Positions 16,836-25,437 of a stretch of DNA of 28,117 nt are shown piece after piece. Where the stretch lies: positions 1 through 28,117 of the forward strand of contig JAKABA010000037.1 of NCBI GenBank assembly GCA_021802115.1, given 5' to 3'. This stretch comes from a bacterium (GTDB lineage Bacteria; Chloroflexota; Dormibacteria; UBA8260; Bog-877). The notes beneath the pieces are model-generated. The model worked only from the letters and a program-made list of their open reading frames with translations, did no database searches and was not told the origin of the DNA. Both the position numbers and the translations under genes were made by a program. Numbering within the stretch: the first letter of the stretch is position 1; each line of letters starts with the position of its first letter.

Positions 16836-18050
16836 ATGAGCTACAGCTACCTGGACCATCTCGAGTGCTCCCGCTGTGAGCGCGCGTACGAAGCGGAGCA
16901 GCCCCAGGGGGTGTGCGCCTGCGGTGCGCCCCTGCTGGCGCGCTACGACCTGAGGGCCGCTGCCATCGCGGTCGACCCGAGCCGGCTGGCGGGCCGGCCC
17001 TCTTCGCTCTGGCGCTACCACGAACTGCTGCCGGTCGCGCGATCTGAGTCGGTGGTGTCATTGGGTGAGTCCATGACGCCGCTGCTCCCGATGCCCCGTC
17101 TGGGGGCCGAGCTCGGGCTGGCGCGGCTTCTGATGAAGGATGAGGGGCTGCTCCCCACGGGAAGCTTCAAGGCCAGGGGTGCAGCGGTGGGGGTCTCCCG
17201 GGCGCGTGAGCTCGGGATCCGCAGGATCGCCATGCCCACCAACGGGAATGCCGGCGCAGCCTGGGCCGTCTACGCCGCCCGCGCCGGGCTCGAGGCGCTG
17301 ATCGCGATGCCTGCCGACGCTCCCCTGATCACCCGGGCGGAGTGTGCCATCGCGGGGGCGCGGCTCTACCTGGTCGATGGTTTGATCAACGACGCGGGCG
17401 CCATGGTGGGAAGGGCGGTGGCTGATCAGGGCTACTTCGACAGCTCGACGCTCAAGGAGCCCTACCGGCTGGAGGGAAAGAAGACCATGGGCTTGGAACT
17501 GTTCGAGCAGCTGGGTTGGCGGGTCCCCGACGTCATCCTGTACCCGACCGGCGGCGGGGTCGGACTCGTCGGCATCCACAAGGCGCTTCAGGAGTGCCGC
17601 GAGCTGGGATGGATCGATGACAAGCTTCCCCGGCTGGTGGCCGTTCAGGCCACCGGCTGCGCGCCGATCGTCAAGGCCTGGGAGCTGGGCCAGGATGTCT
17701 CGCAGCCCTGGGAGGATGCCCAGACTGTCGCCTTTGGGATCAACGTGCCCAAGGCGCTCGGCGACTTCCTGATCCTGCGAGCGATCCGTGAGACCGCCGG
17801 CTGCGCGCTGGCGGTCGCGGACGCCGACATTCTCCGCGCCCAGGCGCTGGTGGGCAAGATGGAGGGAGCGTTCATCTGCCCGGAGGGGGCGGCCTGCTTC
17901 GCGGCGGCCGAGCGCCTGCGCCGCCAGGGTTGGATCGGCGAGTCAGAAGAGGTCGTGGTCCTCAACACCGGAGCGGGGCTCAAGTACCGGGAGACCGTGT
18001 CGGTCGAGGTGACCACCCTGGGGCGCGGCGACTCCATCCCGCCCGTCTGA
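16836..18050 (+). CDS. thrC: Threonine synthase (PLP, zinc-ribbon type)
   Basis: This is a 404-residue fold-type II PLP enzyme that converts O-phosphohomoserine to threonine. The N-terminus is a zinc ribbon with Cys11, Cys14, Cys27 and Cys29 (CSRCERAYEA... VCACGAPL), typical of one threonine synthase branch. Lys112 in PTGSFKARG is the PLP lysine. AMPTNGNAGAAWAVYAARAGL and LYPTGGGVGLVG bind substrate and cofactor. The frame is open back to 16569 into cysK, but the ATG at 16836 with GTGGAG upstream gives the natural N-terminus. It lies 109 bases after cysK. Related enzymes such as cysteate synthase share this scaffold, and the sulfur-gene context makes that alternative worth noting, though threonine synthase is far more likely. 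Confidence 0.88.
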   Translation: MSYSYLDHLECSRCERAYEAEQPQGVCACGAPLLARYDLRAAAIAVDPSRLAGRPSSLWRYHELLPVARSESVVSLGESMTPLLPMPRLGAELGLARLLMKDEGLLPTGSFKARGAAVGVSRARELGIRRIAMPTNGNAGAAWAVYAARAGLEALIAMPADAPLITRAECAIAGARLYLVDGLINDAGAMVGRAVADQGYFDSSTLKEPYRLEGKKTMGLELFEQLGWRVPDVILYPTGGGVGLVGIHKALQECRELGWIDDKLPRLVAVQATGCAPIVKAWELGQDVSQPWEDAQTVAFGINVPKALGDFLILRAIRETAGCALAVADADILRAQALVGKMEGAFICPEGAACFAAAERLRRQGWIGESEEVVVLNTGAGLKYRETVSVEVTTLGRGDSIPPV

Positions 18051-18153
18051 GGTGCGATTCAGACGGACTGCCGGGGGTTGGCACTTTCGCTCGGGGACGG
18101 TAGCCCCAGCGGTCGCGGCGGGCGGTCGGTGCCATCCCCACCTGGCCACCGCT

Positions 18154-18168
18154 CGGGGCCGGGCCCCG
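18154..18168 (+). terminator. Short perfect palindrome between thrC and the SNF2 gene
   Basis: CGGGGC, a three-base centre, then GCCCCG can form a stem of six G-C pairs about 100 bases after the thrC stop. It has no T tract. It could end thrC transcription or be part of the control region of the next operon. Confidence 0.3.
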
Positions 18169-18187
18169 CTGCCAGTAAGCTTGGCAG
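18169..18187 (+). promoter_or_regulatory. Inverted repeat over the -10 of the SNF2 operon
   Basis: CTGCCA (18169-18174) and TGGCAG (18182-18187) are perfect 6-bp arms around GTAAGCT. The spacer contains TAAGCT (18176-18181), a TAnnnT -10 box seven bases before the GTG start at 18189. The arrangement suggests a leaderless transcript with a repressor site over the core promoter. No obvious -35 was seen. Confidence 0.5.
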
Positions 18188-18188
18188 G

Positions 18189-20939
18189 GTGTCTGTGCGT
18201 CCGGCGGTCCTGTTCTTGCCTGGAGATCCGGCCCGGGAGGGGCGGCTCGCCGTGGCCGGTCCCGCCGGGGCTGTCCGCGGTGGAAAGTCGGACCTGGCGG
18301 ATCTGGTGGTCGAACACGGCTCCACGACCCGACGGGAGCTGATCCAGGTCCAGACGCTGCCGATGAAGGCTGGCATCGAGTGGTTGTTGGCAGGCGCCCC
18401 CGGGGCCGAGGAGGTGGCTTCGGCGCGGGCCTGGGAGGTGGTGCTGCGCAGCGGGCTCTCCCTGGTCGCCCGGGGCCGGATCTTTCCTTCATGGAGCGCG
18501 GCACGATGGGACACCTGGAGGGTCGGTCCGCTCGACCGCGCCGACGAGGAGTGGCTGCGGCAGGCCTCGTCCCGCTTCCCCTGGGAGGGCAGCGGGGTGC
18601 CGTCCGCAGAACCAGGGAACTCCCGGATCCTGCCTCCGGATGTCCTGATCCGGGAGTTCTGGGACGCGCTCGCCGACACCCTCCCGCGGACGGCGGCGGC
18701 CCCGCTGCGGGCGGGGGTTCGGGTCTACTGCGGCGGCGCGCGCATTGGCCTGGGGGATTGGGAAGGCTGGCTGGCCGTCACCGACCAGCCAGCAAGGGAG
18801 GAATCCCGGCCCGGCCTGCGCGTCGAGCTGCCGACCGGTTCCGACCGCCCCGCGCGCGTCAAGCTGCAGCTGCGCAGCCGTCAGGACCCGGCGGTTGTGG
18901 TCGACGCCGTGGACCTCTGGCGTTTCCCGCAGCGGGTGATGGCGCGCTTCGGGCCGATGGTGGAGACGGACCTGCTGCTGGCACTCCGCCGGGGCAGTGC
19001 CGCCTGGAGCCCTGTGGCCAGGCTGCTCGAGGCGGCCCGGCCGGACGTTGCCGAGGTTTCCGATGAGGAGGTGGAGCAGCTCCTGGGTCCTGCGGCGGCG
19101 AGTCTGGGCGCCGCCGGCTTCGAGCTTTTGTGGCCGAGGGAGCTGCTGGGAGCGCCGACCGTCACCGCGACCCTGGCTCCGGCGCCGGGGAAGGGTGAAG
19201 GGCCGGCGCTGTTCGACCTGCGCCAGCTGCTGCGGTTCCAGTGGGAGCTCGCCCTCGAAGGGGAGGTGTTGACCGCCGCCGAGATGCATGAGCTGGTCGA
19301 GGCGAGGCGCCCGTGGGTCCGCCTTCGGGACCGGTGGGTGACGGTGGATCCGGAGCTCATCCGCCGGATCGCGCAGCCTCCCCCGGAGCTCCGGGCGGGG
19401 GAGGCGCTGGCGGCGGCTCTCGGCGATGGCATGGTGGCGGTGGCGGAGCAGCGCGTGGCGGTCCGGGTTCCTTCGGCGCTGGCCGATCTGGCAAACCGGC
19501 TCAAGCATCTTGCGGTGGCGCCGATCGGGGAGCCCCCGCCGGGGCTGCGCGGGGAGTTGCGCCCCTATCAGCACCGGGGCCTGGCCTGGTTGGACCAGAT
19601 GTGTCAGCTGGGGTTGGGCGGATGCCTTGCCGATGACATGGGCCTCGGCAAGACGATCCAGGTGATCGCGCTCCAGCTGCGTCGGGCCGGAGGCCCGGCT
19701 CTGGTGGTGTGCCCGGCATCCCTGATCGGCAACTGGGAACGGGAGCTCGAACGGTTCGCTCCTCATCTGCCGGTCAGACGCTTTCACGGGGGTGGTCGAC
19801 ACCTGAGCGAGGTTGCCAGCAACGAGGTCGTGCTCACCACCTACGGAGTGGTCAGAAGAGACCGCGAGGCGCTGGAGGCGGTGGAGTGGGATCTGGTCGT
19901 CGCCGATGAGGCTCAGCATGTGAAGAATCCCCTCTCCAAGGGCGCTCGCGAGCTGCGCCGGGTGAGCGCCCGCGCGCGGGTGGCGCTCACGGGCACGCCC
20001 ATCGAGAACCGCCTGAGCGAGCTGTGGGCAATCCTGGACTGGACCACCCCGGGGTTGCTGGGCAGCCTGCCGACCTTTACGGAGAAGATTGCGACCCCGG
20101 TGGAGAGGCACGGTGACCAGGCCGCCCGCGAGCGCCTGACCACGGCCGTGCGACCCTTCATTCTGCGGCGGAGGAAGTCCGACCCGGACATCGTCCCGGA
20201 ATTGCCCGCCAAGACCGAGACCGATCAGCTGGTGCCGCTGAGCCCGGAACAGACCACCCTCTACGAGGCGGTGGTGCGCGAGACCCTGGATGCGCTGGGG
20301 GAGATGGAGGGGATCCGACGGCGCGGCATGGTGCTGAAGCTGCTCACCGCGCTGAAGCAGATTTGCAACCACCCTGCCCACTACCTGCGCCAGACCGGGC
20401 CCCTACCCGGGCGCTCAGGAAAGTTGGCAGCGCTGGAGGAGCTGGTCTCGATCATCGGGTCGGAGGGTGAGTCGACCCTGGTGTTCACGCAGTACGTCGC
20501 CATGGCCCGCCTTCTGGAGCGTCATCTGCAAGCCCGGGGCGTGCGGACGCTGCTGCTGCATGGAGGGGTCGCGGCCCGCCAGCGAGACCGGATGGTGGAG
20601 GCGTTTCAGCACGGTGAGGCGCCCGTATTCTTGCTCTCGCTCAAGGCGGGTGGCGTGGGCTTGAACCTGACCCGCGCCTCTCATGTGATCCACTACGACC
20701 GCTGGTGGAACCCCGCGGTCGAGGACCAGGCGACGGACCGGGCATACCGGATCGGGCAGACCCGGCCCGTGCAAGTGCATCGCTTCATCTGCCAGGGAAC
20801 GCTGGAGGAGAGGATTGCGGTGCTGATGGAGCGCAAGCGCGGCCTGGCGGACTCGATCGTGGGCGCGGGGGAGTCATGGATCACCGAGCTCTCCAACGAG
20901 GAGCTCGCCCGGCTGGTGGAGCTGGGAGACCCCCGGTGA
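18189..20939 (+). CDS. SNF2-family helicase/translocase (DUF3670-type N-terminus)
   Basis: This is a 916-residue double-stranded-DNA translocase of helicase superfamily 2. Residues about 1-450 form the bacterial SNF2-associated region, with FDLRQLLRFQWELALEGEVLTAAEMHELVEARRPWVRLRDRWVTVDPE. The ATPase core starts with LRPYQHRGLAWLDQM. Walker A is DDMGLGKT with Lys488, motif II is DEAQ with Asp573, and motif III is LTGTPIENRLSELWAILD. The second RecA lobe has LKAGGVGLNLTRASHVIHYDRWWNPAVEDQATDRAYRIGQTRPV (motifs V and VI, about 818-860). All key ATPase residues are present. An in-frame ATG at 18078 would add 37 low-complexity residues. The GTG at 18189 follows a -10-like box and is preferred. 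It overlaps the SWIM gene by four bases. Confidence 0.93.
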   Translation: MSVRPAVLFLPGDPAREGRLAVAGPAGAVRGGKSDLADLVVEHGSTTRRELIQVQTLPMKAGIEWLLAGAPGAEEVASARAWEVVLRSGLSLVARGRIFPSWSAARWDTWRVGPLDRADEEWLRQASSRFPWEGSGVPSAEPGNSRILPPDVLIREFWDALADTLPRTAAAPLRAGVRVYCGGARIGLGDWEGWLAVTDQPAREESRPGLRVELPTGSDRPARVKLQLRSRQDPAVVVDAVDLWRFPQRVMARFGPMVETDLLLALRRGSAAWSPVARLLEAARPDVAEVSDEEVEQLLGPAAASLGAAGFELLWPRELLGAPTVTATLAPAPGKGEGPALFDLRQLLRFQWELALEGEVLTAAEMHELVEARRPWVRLRDRWVTVDPELIRRIAQPPPELRAGEALAAALGDGMVAVAEQRVAVRVPSALADLANRLKHLAVAPIGEPPPGLRGELRPYQHRGLAWLDQMCQLGLGGCLADDMGLGKTIQVIALQLRRAGGPALVVCPASLIGNWERELERFAPHLPVRRFHGGGRHLSEVASNEVVLTTYGVVRRDREALEAVEWDLVVADEAQHVKNPLSKGARELRRVSARARVALTGTPIENRLSELWAILDWTTPGLLGSLPTFTEKIATPVERHGDQAARERLTTAVRPFILRRRKSDPDIVPELPAKTETDQLVPLSPEQTTLYEAVVRETLDALGEMEGIRRRGMVLKLLTALKQICNHPAHYLRQTGPLPGRSGKLAALEELVSIIGSEGESTLVFTQYVAMARLLERHLQARGVRTLLLHGGVAARQRDRMVEAFQHGEAPVFLLSLKAGGVGLNLTRASHVIHYDRWWNPAVEDQATDRAYRIGQTRPVQVHRFICQGTLEERIAVLMERKRGLADSIVGAGESWITELSNEELARLVELGDPR

Positions 20940-22318
20940 GATCGGTTCCGGCGCGCAGCCGCCTGGCAGGTCGCCTGAGCCGGTCTCGCACCGGGTTCGG
21001 GAAGACGTGGTGGGGCCGTGCCTGGGTCGAGGCGCTGGAGTCGACCGCTCGGCTGGATCCCAACCGGCTGCCCCGGGGACGCACGTACGCGCGCAACGGC
21101 GCGGTCAGCGCGCTCGAGGTCGTCCACGGAGAGGTCCGGGCTCGGGTTCAGGGGTCGCACTTCGAGCCCTACCACGTCCGGCTCCGCGTCAGGCCGTTCT
21201 CTTCCGAGGAGTGGGAGCGCGCCACCAGGACTCTGGCAACGACCGCCAGTCACGTGGCGGCGCTGGTGGACGGGGTGATCCCCGGGGGGGTGGAGGCGGA
21301 GTTGCGCAAGCAGAGCTTGAGCCTGCTGCCGGGACCGGGAGAGCTGAGCCCGCAGTGCTCCTGCCCCGACTGGGCCGTTCCCTGCAAACATGCGGCCGCT
21401 GTCTGCTACCTGGTCGCGGACCTGCTGGATGCCGACCCATTCGTCGTCTTCGCCCTGCGCGGGCGCGGTAGAGACCATGTGTTGGCCTCCCTGCGCTCCC
21501 TAAGGGCCGAGACTGGGTCGGCGGGATCGCTCCCTCCAGAGGACTTCAATGTGGCGGCGGTGGACCGCCTGGCGTCGGGGGTGCCGCTCGACTCGGTCGC
21601 CCGCTATCCCGGGGAATCGCACCTGCCCGAGCCGCTGCCCTTGCCAGCGTCCCCGGGGGGGCCGAGCCCGCTGATCGACCAGCTGGGGGACGACGGCCCG
21701 ATTGATGTCGAGGCCCTACGGTGGTTGGCGTCGGACGCTGCGGCCCGGGCCCTTGAGCTCGCCACCGCAGCTGGCGATGGTGCCCTCTTGCTCACGGAGG
21801 AGGAGGATCTCGCCCGCATTGCAGCCTCTCGGATCGGCGATCCCATGTTCGACACCTGGGCTCAGAGCCTGGGCGTGCATGCGCGAGTCCTGATGCGTCT
21901 CGCCCTCGCCTGGAGGGCCGGCGGGAAGAGGGGGCTGGTGGTGCTGGATGCCGAGCCGGGGCGCGCTCCCGAGATGGAGTTGAAGCGGGCCCGAGCCGCG
22001 ATGGCCCGGCTGGGTCCAGGGACGATCGCCAGAGGGGACCGCGTGACCCACGGGCGCGTGGGCCTCCAGCTGCGCTGGGGCGGGGATGGTCTCTGGTACC
22101 TGCTGCGGCGCCGTGGTACGCAGTGGGAGCTCCAGGATCCGCCGTCGGCGGACCCCACAGCGCTGGTCGGACCGAACGTCGGGCCGCGAAGTGAGCCCGT
22201 GCCAAGTCCCCGGCGCGGTGGGATCGCCCCGCGCTGGCTCGACGAGTGGGATAGTGGCGAGCTGGGTGACGATGATGACGAGGAATTCGATGAGGACGGC
22301 CTTGATGTCGACCGGTAG
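20936..22318 (+). CDS. SWIM zinc-finger protein
   Basis: This is a 460-residue protein with one SWIM finger: Cys141, Cys143, Cys150 and His152 in CSCPDWAVPCKHAAAVCYLVADLLDADPF, the exact CxC-x6-CxH pattern. The N-terminus has GKTWWGRAWVEALE, also standard for this family. SWIM fingers bind DNA or proteins. SWIM proteins are commonly encoded next to SNF2 helicases or fused to them, so this is probably its partner subunit. The GTG start overlaps the helicase stop (GTGA), implying translational coupling. Longer frames back to 20705 lie inside the helicase and are rejected. The last 20 residues are strongly acidic (DDDDEEFDED), perhaps a protein-binding tail. The middle 200 residues have no assigned domain. 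Confidence 0.9.
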   Translation: MRSVPARSRLAGRLSRSRTGFGKTWWGRAWVEALESTARLDPNRLPRGRTYARNGAVSALEVVHGEVRARVQGSHFEPYHVRLRVRPFSSEEWERATRTLATTASHVAALVDGVIPGGVEAELRKQSLSLLPGPGELSPQCSCPDWAVPCKHAAAVCYLVADLLDADPFVVFALRGRGRDHVLASLRSLRAETGSAGSLPPEDFNVAAVDRLASGVPLDSVARYPGESHLPEPLPLPASPGGPSPLIDQLGDDGPIDVEALRWLASDAAARALELATAAGDGALLLTEEEDLARIAASRIGDPMFDTWAQSLGVHARVLMRLALAWRAGGKRGLVVLDAEPGRAPEMELKRARAAMARLGPGTIARGDRVTHGRVGLQLRWGGDGLWYLLRRRGTQWELQDPPSADPTALVGPNVGPRSEPVPSPRRGGIAPRWLDEWDSGELGDDDDEEFDEDGLDVDR

Positions 22319-22378
22319 GTGCCCCGGCGGCACCGTCGTCCAACCCTTCCGGCCGCGTCCGGTCGGGGTCACTGGCCG

Positions 22379-23941
22379 ATGACGACCGAGGAGGTCAGGC
22401 TGCGCATCGGCAACCTGGCCAAGGCGGTGCTGGTGACCGGACAGGCTTACCAGGATCCCAAGGATGCGCTCAACGAATTCATCTCAAATGCCGCTGACGA
22501 GTACCTCGAGGCGGGTATCCGGGGCGGGCGCATCACCGTGGTCCTGCGCCGCCAGGGGCGGCATCCCGTGATCGCGGTCGACGATGCCGGACGCGGGATG
22601 TCGGTCTCGGAGTTGCGCCGGGTGGCGGCCAACCTCTTCGAGTCCAGCAAGGCCGCCGATCCTAAGACCCTGGGTGAGAAGGCCATTGGGATACTCGCGT
22701 TTCAGCAGCTGGGAGGGCGCTGCGACATCGTCACCCGCCCGGTCGGGAGCGAGCGGACCCACTCGCTGCGACTGGAGCGCGGCAGCGTGCGGGCCCGCCT
22801 GGACCTGGATGAGCGCCGCCGCGCCCGCGTGCGTGCCGGGACCACCGTCTATCTCAGCGACCTCGATCCGGAGGCAGTCCGAGGCCTCACCCTGCGCCGT
22901 TTGGTCGACTACCTCCAGCGTCGCCGGGGCGTGGCGCTGGCCCGGGGTGACTATCAGATCGAGGTGGTTCAGGGCCGGAGCTCGGAGGTCGTCCATCCCG
23001 AACCGCCCGACGGGGTGCGCCTGCCCGTCCCGGTCAGGCCCACCCTGCTGGGACCGGTGGAGTTCTCCCTGTACCTGGCCCCGCGGCCTGATCGACATCG
23101 GCGGGTGGCCCTGGTCGGGCGCGCCGGGACCACCATCGTGGATGACCTCTGCGAGCTGGAGGAGTTCGACCACGCCCCCTGGAACAGTGACCATGTCGGC
23201 GGCCAGATCATCTACGAGCCCCTCCAGCAGAGTGCTGGACGCCGGGCGGTGCTCCGGGACCGCGATGCCTTCCCGGCCCTGGTACAGGCGATCACCGATG
23301 TCGAGGCGGCGGTTCAGCGCGCGCTGGAGCGGATCACGGCGGAGCTCGACCGTGAGCTTACCGAGCGGATCTCGGAGGCGGTGCGGCAGGTCTTCGCCCG
23401 GGTGCTGCGCGAGCTCGCCGACCTGGACAACCCCATGCACACCTGGCTCGGCGCCGAGCCGGGGGAGGGCGGAGTGATGGCGATCCCCTTCGACGAGGAG
23501 GTTGGATCCGAGGCTGAGGTGCCTGCGCCGGACGACCACGAGGAGTTCGCCCCGGTCCAGCTCGAGCCCAGCTCCGCCCCCAGTTCTCCGCCGGATCCAC
23601 CGGCTTCGGTGGGCACGGCCGGTTCGGACCGGCGCCGGTCCCGGGCCCTGCCCACGCTGCTGCCGGACCCAGACCCCACCGGCGGCCGGAGCCGGTTCGA
23701 CGCCGAGGAGGGGATCGTGTTCTACAACCCGGGCCACCCCGACTTCCTGCTGGTCAAGGACGATGAACCGTCCCTGCTCGACTACCTGGCGACCCTGGTG
23801 GCCAAGGAGTACGTCGTCTACAACCATCCCCGGGCGGCCGCCGATGAGCTGGGCGAGGAGATGGTGCGCATGCTGGTGCGGGTGCGCCGTCAGCTGCAGC
23901 AGATCCGGCCCGCGCGGCGTCGCTCACGCCCAGGGCTATGA
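22379..23941 (+). CDS. GHKL-type ATPase (MutL/Hsp90/MORC-like fold)
   Basis: This is a 520-residue protein with an N-terminal GHKL ATPase domain. The N-box is ALNEFISNAADEY (Glu33, Asn37, Asp40). The G1 box is VDDAGRGMS (Asp69, Gly71, Gly73). The third box is LGEKAIGILAFQQLG (99-112), closer to MutL, MORC and Hsp90 than to sensor kinases. There is no histidine-kinase phosphoacceptor domain. A second domain (about 140-290) follows, then a helical region (about 300-355). Next come an acidic, Pro/Ser-rich linker (about 365-440) and a conserved-looking end with FYNPGHPDFLLV. It is the third gene of the SNF2-SWIM operon, 60 bases after the SWIM stop. A GTG at 22319, directly after that stop, is an alternative start. 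Such ATPases act as nucleotide-driven clamps. The role here is unknown. Confidence 0.85.
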   Translation: MTTEEVRLRIGNLAKAVLVTGQAYQDPKDALNEFISNAADEYLEAGIRGGRITVVLRRQGRHPVIAVDDAGRGMSVSELRRVAANLFESSKAADPKTLGEKAIGILAFQQLGGRCDIVTRPVGSERTHSLRLERGSVRARLDLDERRRARVRAGTTVYLSDLDPEAVRGLTLRRLVDYLQRRRGVALARGDYQIEVVQGRSSEVVHPEPPDGVRLPVPVRPTLLGPVEFSLYLAPRPDRHRRVALVGRAGTTIVDDLCELEEFDHAPWNSDHVGGQIIYEPLQQSAGRRAVLRDRDAFPALVQAITDVEAAVQRALERITAELDRELTERISEAVRQVFARVLRELADLDNPMHTWLGAEPGEGGVMAIPFDEEVGSEAEVPAPDDHEEFAPVQLEPSSAPSSPPDPPASVGTAGSDRRRSRALPTLLPDPDPTGGRSRFDAEEGIVFYNPGHPDFLLVKDDEPSLLDYLATLVAKEYVVYNHPRAAADELGEEMVRMLVRVRRQLQQIRPARRRSRPGL

Positions 23942-24113
23942 TCAGGCGGCGTCGGCCTCCTGCCAGCTCGACTCGGGCGGGCCGGCGGCCCTCGCCATCG
24001 GCGCGGTTGGCGGTCGGCTCCGCCCCTGCTGGCGAGGCACGGCCGGCGCCGATGGGCAGCGATTCTGGCGCGCCTTCGGGGATTTTCACGGGTGATGCAG
24101 GGAGGGACGGCGA

Positions 24114-25358
24114 GTGATTCACTCGGGGGCGCCGGTCAGGATGGCGGGGCTGGTGGTGATCGACCATGAGGTGGAGGTGCCTCTGGACCACGCCCAGCCC
24201 GGCGCTGCCACCATCACGATCTTTGCCCGCGAGGTGGCTCTCCCCGAGGGGACTGATCGTCCGTATCTGGTGTATCTCCAAGGCGGCCCCGGGCACGAGG
24301 CCAGCCGTCCCACTGGTTCGCCGATCTCCCCATCATGGCTGCAGCGGGCGTTGCAGGACTACCGGGTGCTCTTCCTCGACCAGCGCGGGACCGGCAGGTC
24401 GACTCCGGTGGGGCGCTTGTGCGGTCTCAGCGCCAGCGCTCAGGCGGAGTATCTGAGCCACTTTCGCGCCGACTCCATCGTTGCTGACCTGGAGATCTTG
24501 CGAAGTGGTCTGGGCGCGGATCGCTGGAGCCTGCTGGGTCAGTCCTTCGGCGGGTTCTGTGCGCTCCGCTACCTGTCCGCGGCTCCCGAGGGTCTCCTGG
24601 AGGTCTATTTCACCGGTGGGCTGCCTCCCGTCGGACGCCCGGTCGATGAGGTCTATCAGGCCACGTATGAGCGGATGGCGGTGCGGAACCATCGCTACTA
24701 TCAGGCCTTTCCCGGTGACAAAGAACGCGTGCTGGCGCTCCAGCGCCGCCTGCTGGAGGAGCGCATCCTCCTACCGGGCGCCGACCGCCTCAGTCCGCGG
24801 CGTCTGCGCCAGCTGGGGATCATGCTGGGAATGAGCGATGGTCCACAGCGGCTGCACTACCTGTTGGAACTGCCCCCGGACTCCCCGGCCTTTCTCCACG
24901 ATCTGGAGGGAGCGCTCGGGTTCGCGCGCAATCCGCTGTACGCCATCATCCACGAGGCCTGCTATGCGGATGGGGCGCCCACCCGGTGGTCGGCGGAACG
25001 CGTCCAACCGCAACTCTTCCGCGACCAACCCGAGCTCTTCACCGGCGAGCACGTCTTCCCGTGGATGTTCGAGGAGTACGGCGCCCTGGTTCCTCTGCGT
25101 GAGGCCGCCGGGATCCTTGCCGACTGGCCGTGGCCACGCCTTTACGACGCTGGGCGGTTGCGGGCGAACCAGGTGCCGGCGGCAGCGGCGATCTTCGCCG
25201 AGGACCCCTACGTCGAGAGGCGGTTCTCGGAGGAGACGGCGGAGCTGGTCGCCGGGCTGCGGCCCTGGATCACCAACGAATACGAGCACAATGCGCTGCG
25301 GGTGGATGGGTCTCGGGTTCTGGATCGCCTGATCAAGCTGGCCCGGGGGCTGGCGTGA
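24114..25358 (+). CDS. Alpha/beta hydrolase, prolyl aminopeptidase-like (S33)
   Basis: This is a 414-residue serine peptidase-like hydrolase of the proline iminopeptidase group, which removes N-terminal proline from peptides. The oxyanion-loop motif reads YLQGGPGHEASRP, followed by LFLDQRGTGRSTP. The nucleophile elbow GQSFGG has Ser144. Asp364 in EDPYVE and His392 in EYEHNALR complete a plausible triad. The QGGPG form, rather than HGGPG, occurs in actinobacterial members. There is no signal peptide, so it is cytoplasmic. The GTG start is fixed by GGAGG at 24101-24105, eight bases upstream. It follows the GHKL gene by 172 bases and has its own translation signals, so a functional link to the SNF2 module is doubtful. 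Confidence 0.88.
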   Translation: MIHSGAPVRMAGLVVIDHEVEVPLDHAQPGAATITIFAREVALPEGTDRPYLVYLQGGPGHEASRPTGSPISPSWLQRALQDYRVLFLDQRGTGRSTPVGRLCGLSASAQAEYLSHFRADSIVADLEILRSGLGADRWSLLGQSFGGFCALRYLSAAPEGLLEVYFTGGLPPVGRPVDEVYQATYERMAVRNHRYYQAFPGDKERVLALQRRLLEERILLPGADRLSPRRLRQLGIMLGMSDGPQRLHYLLELPPDSPAFLHDLEGALGFARNPLYAIIHEACYADGAPTRWSAERVQPQLFRDQPELFTGEHVFPWMFEEYGALVPLREAAGILADWPWPRLYDAGRLRANQVPAAAAIFAEDPYVERRFSEETAELVAGLRPWITNEYEHNALRVDGSRVLDRLIKLARGLA

Positions 25359-25424
25359 CGTCAACCGCGGGCGCGGCGGCCGGTTCGGCTCCGCCGGCCC
25401 CGTGACGCCGGTCCTTGGCGCCGT

Positions 25425-25430
25425 TACGAT
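25425..25430 (+). promoter_or_regulatory. Putative -10 of a leaderless promoter
   Basis: TACGAT ends seven bases before the GTG at 25438. The spacing matches the boxes in front of the SNF2 and L,D-transpeptidase genes. No -35 is evident. Confidence 0.4.
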
Positions 25431-25437
25431 CTGACCT

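Noticed and set aside
18489..20381. 630-residue open frame on the minus strand
   Set aside because: It is a shadow of the SNF2 helicase gene. It is Arg/Gln/His-rich with no family motif, and the plus-strand protein has complete helicase motifs.
22484..23827. 447-residue open frame on the minus strand
   Set aside because: It is a shadow of the GHKL ATPase gene. No recognisable domain.
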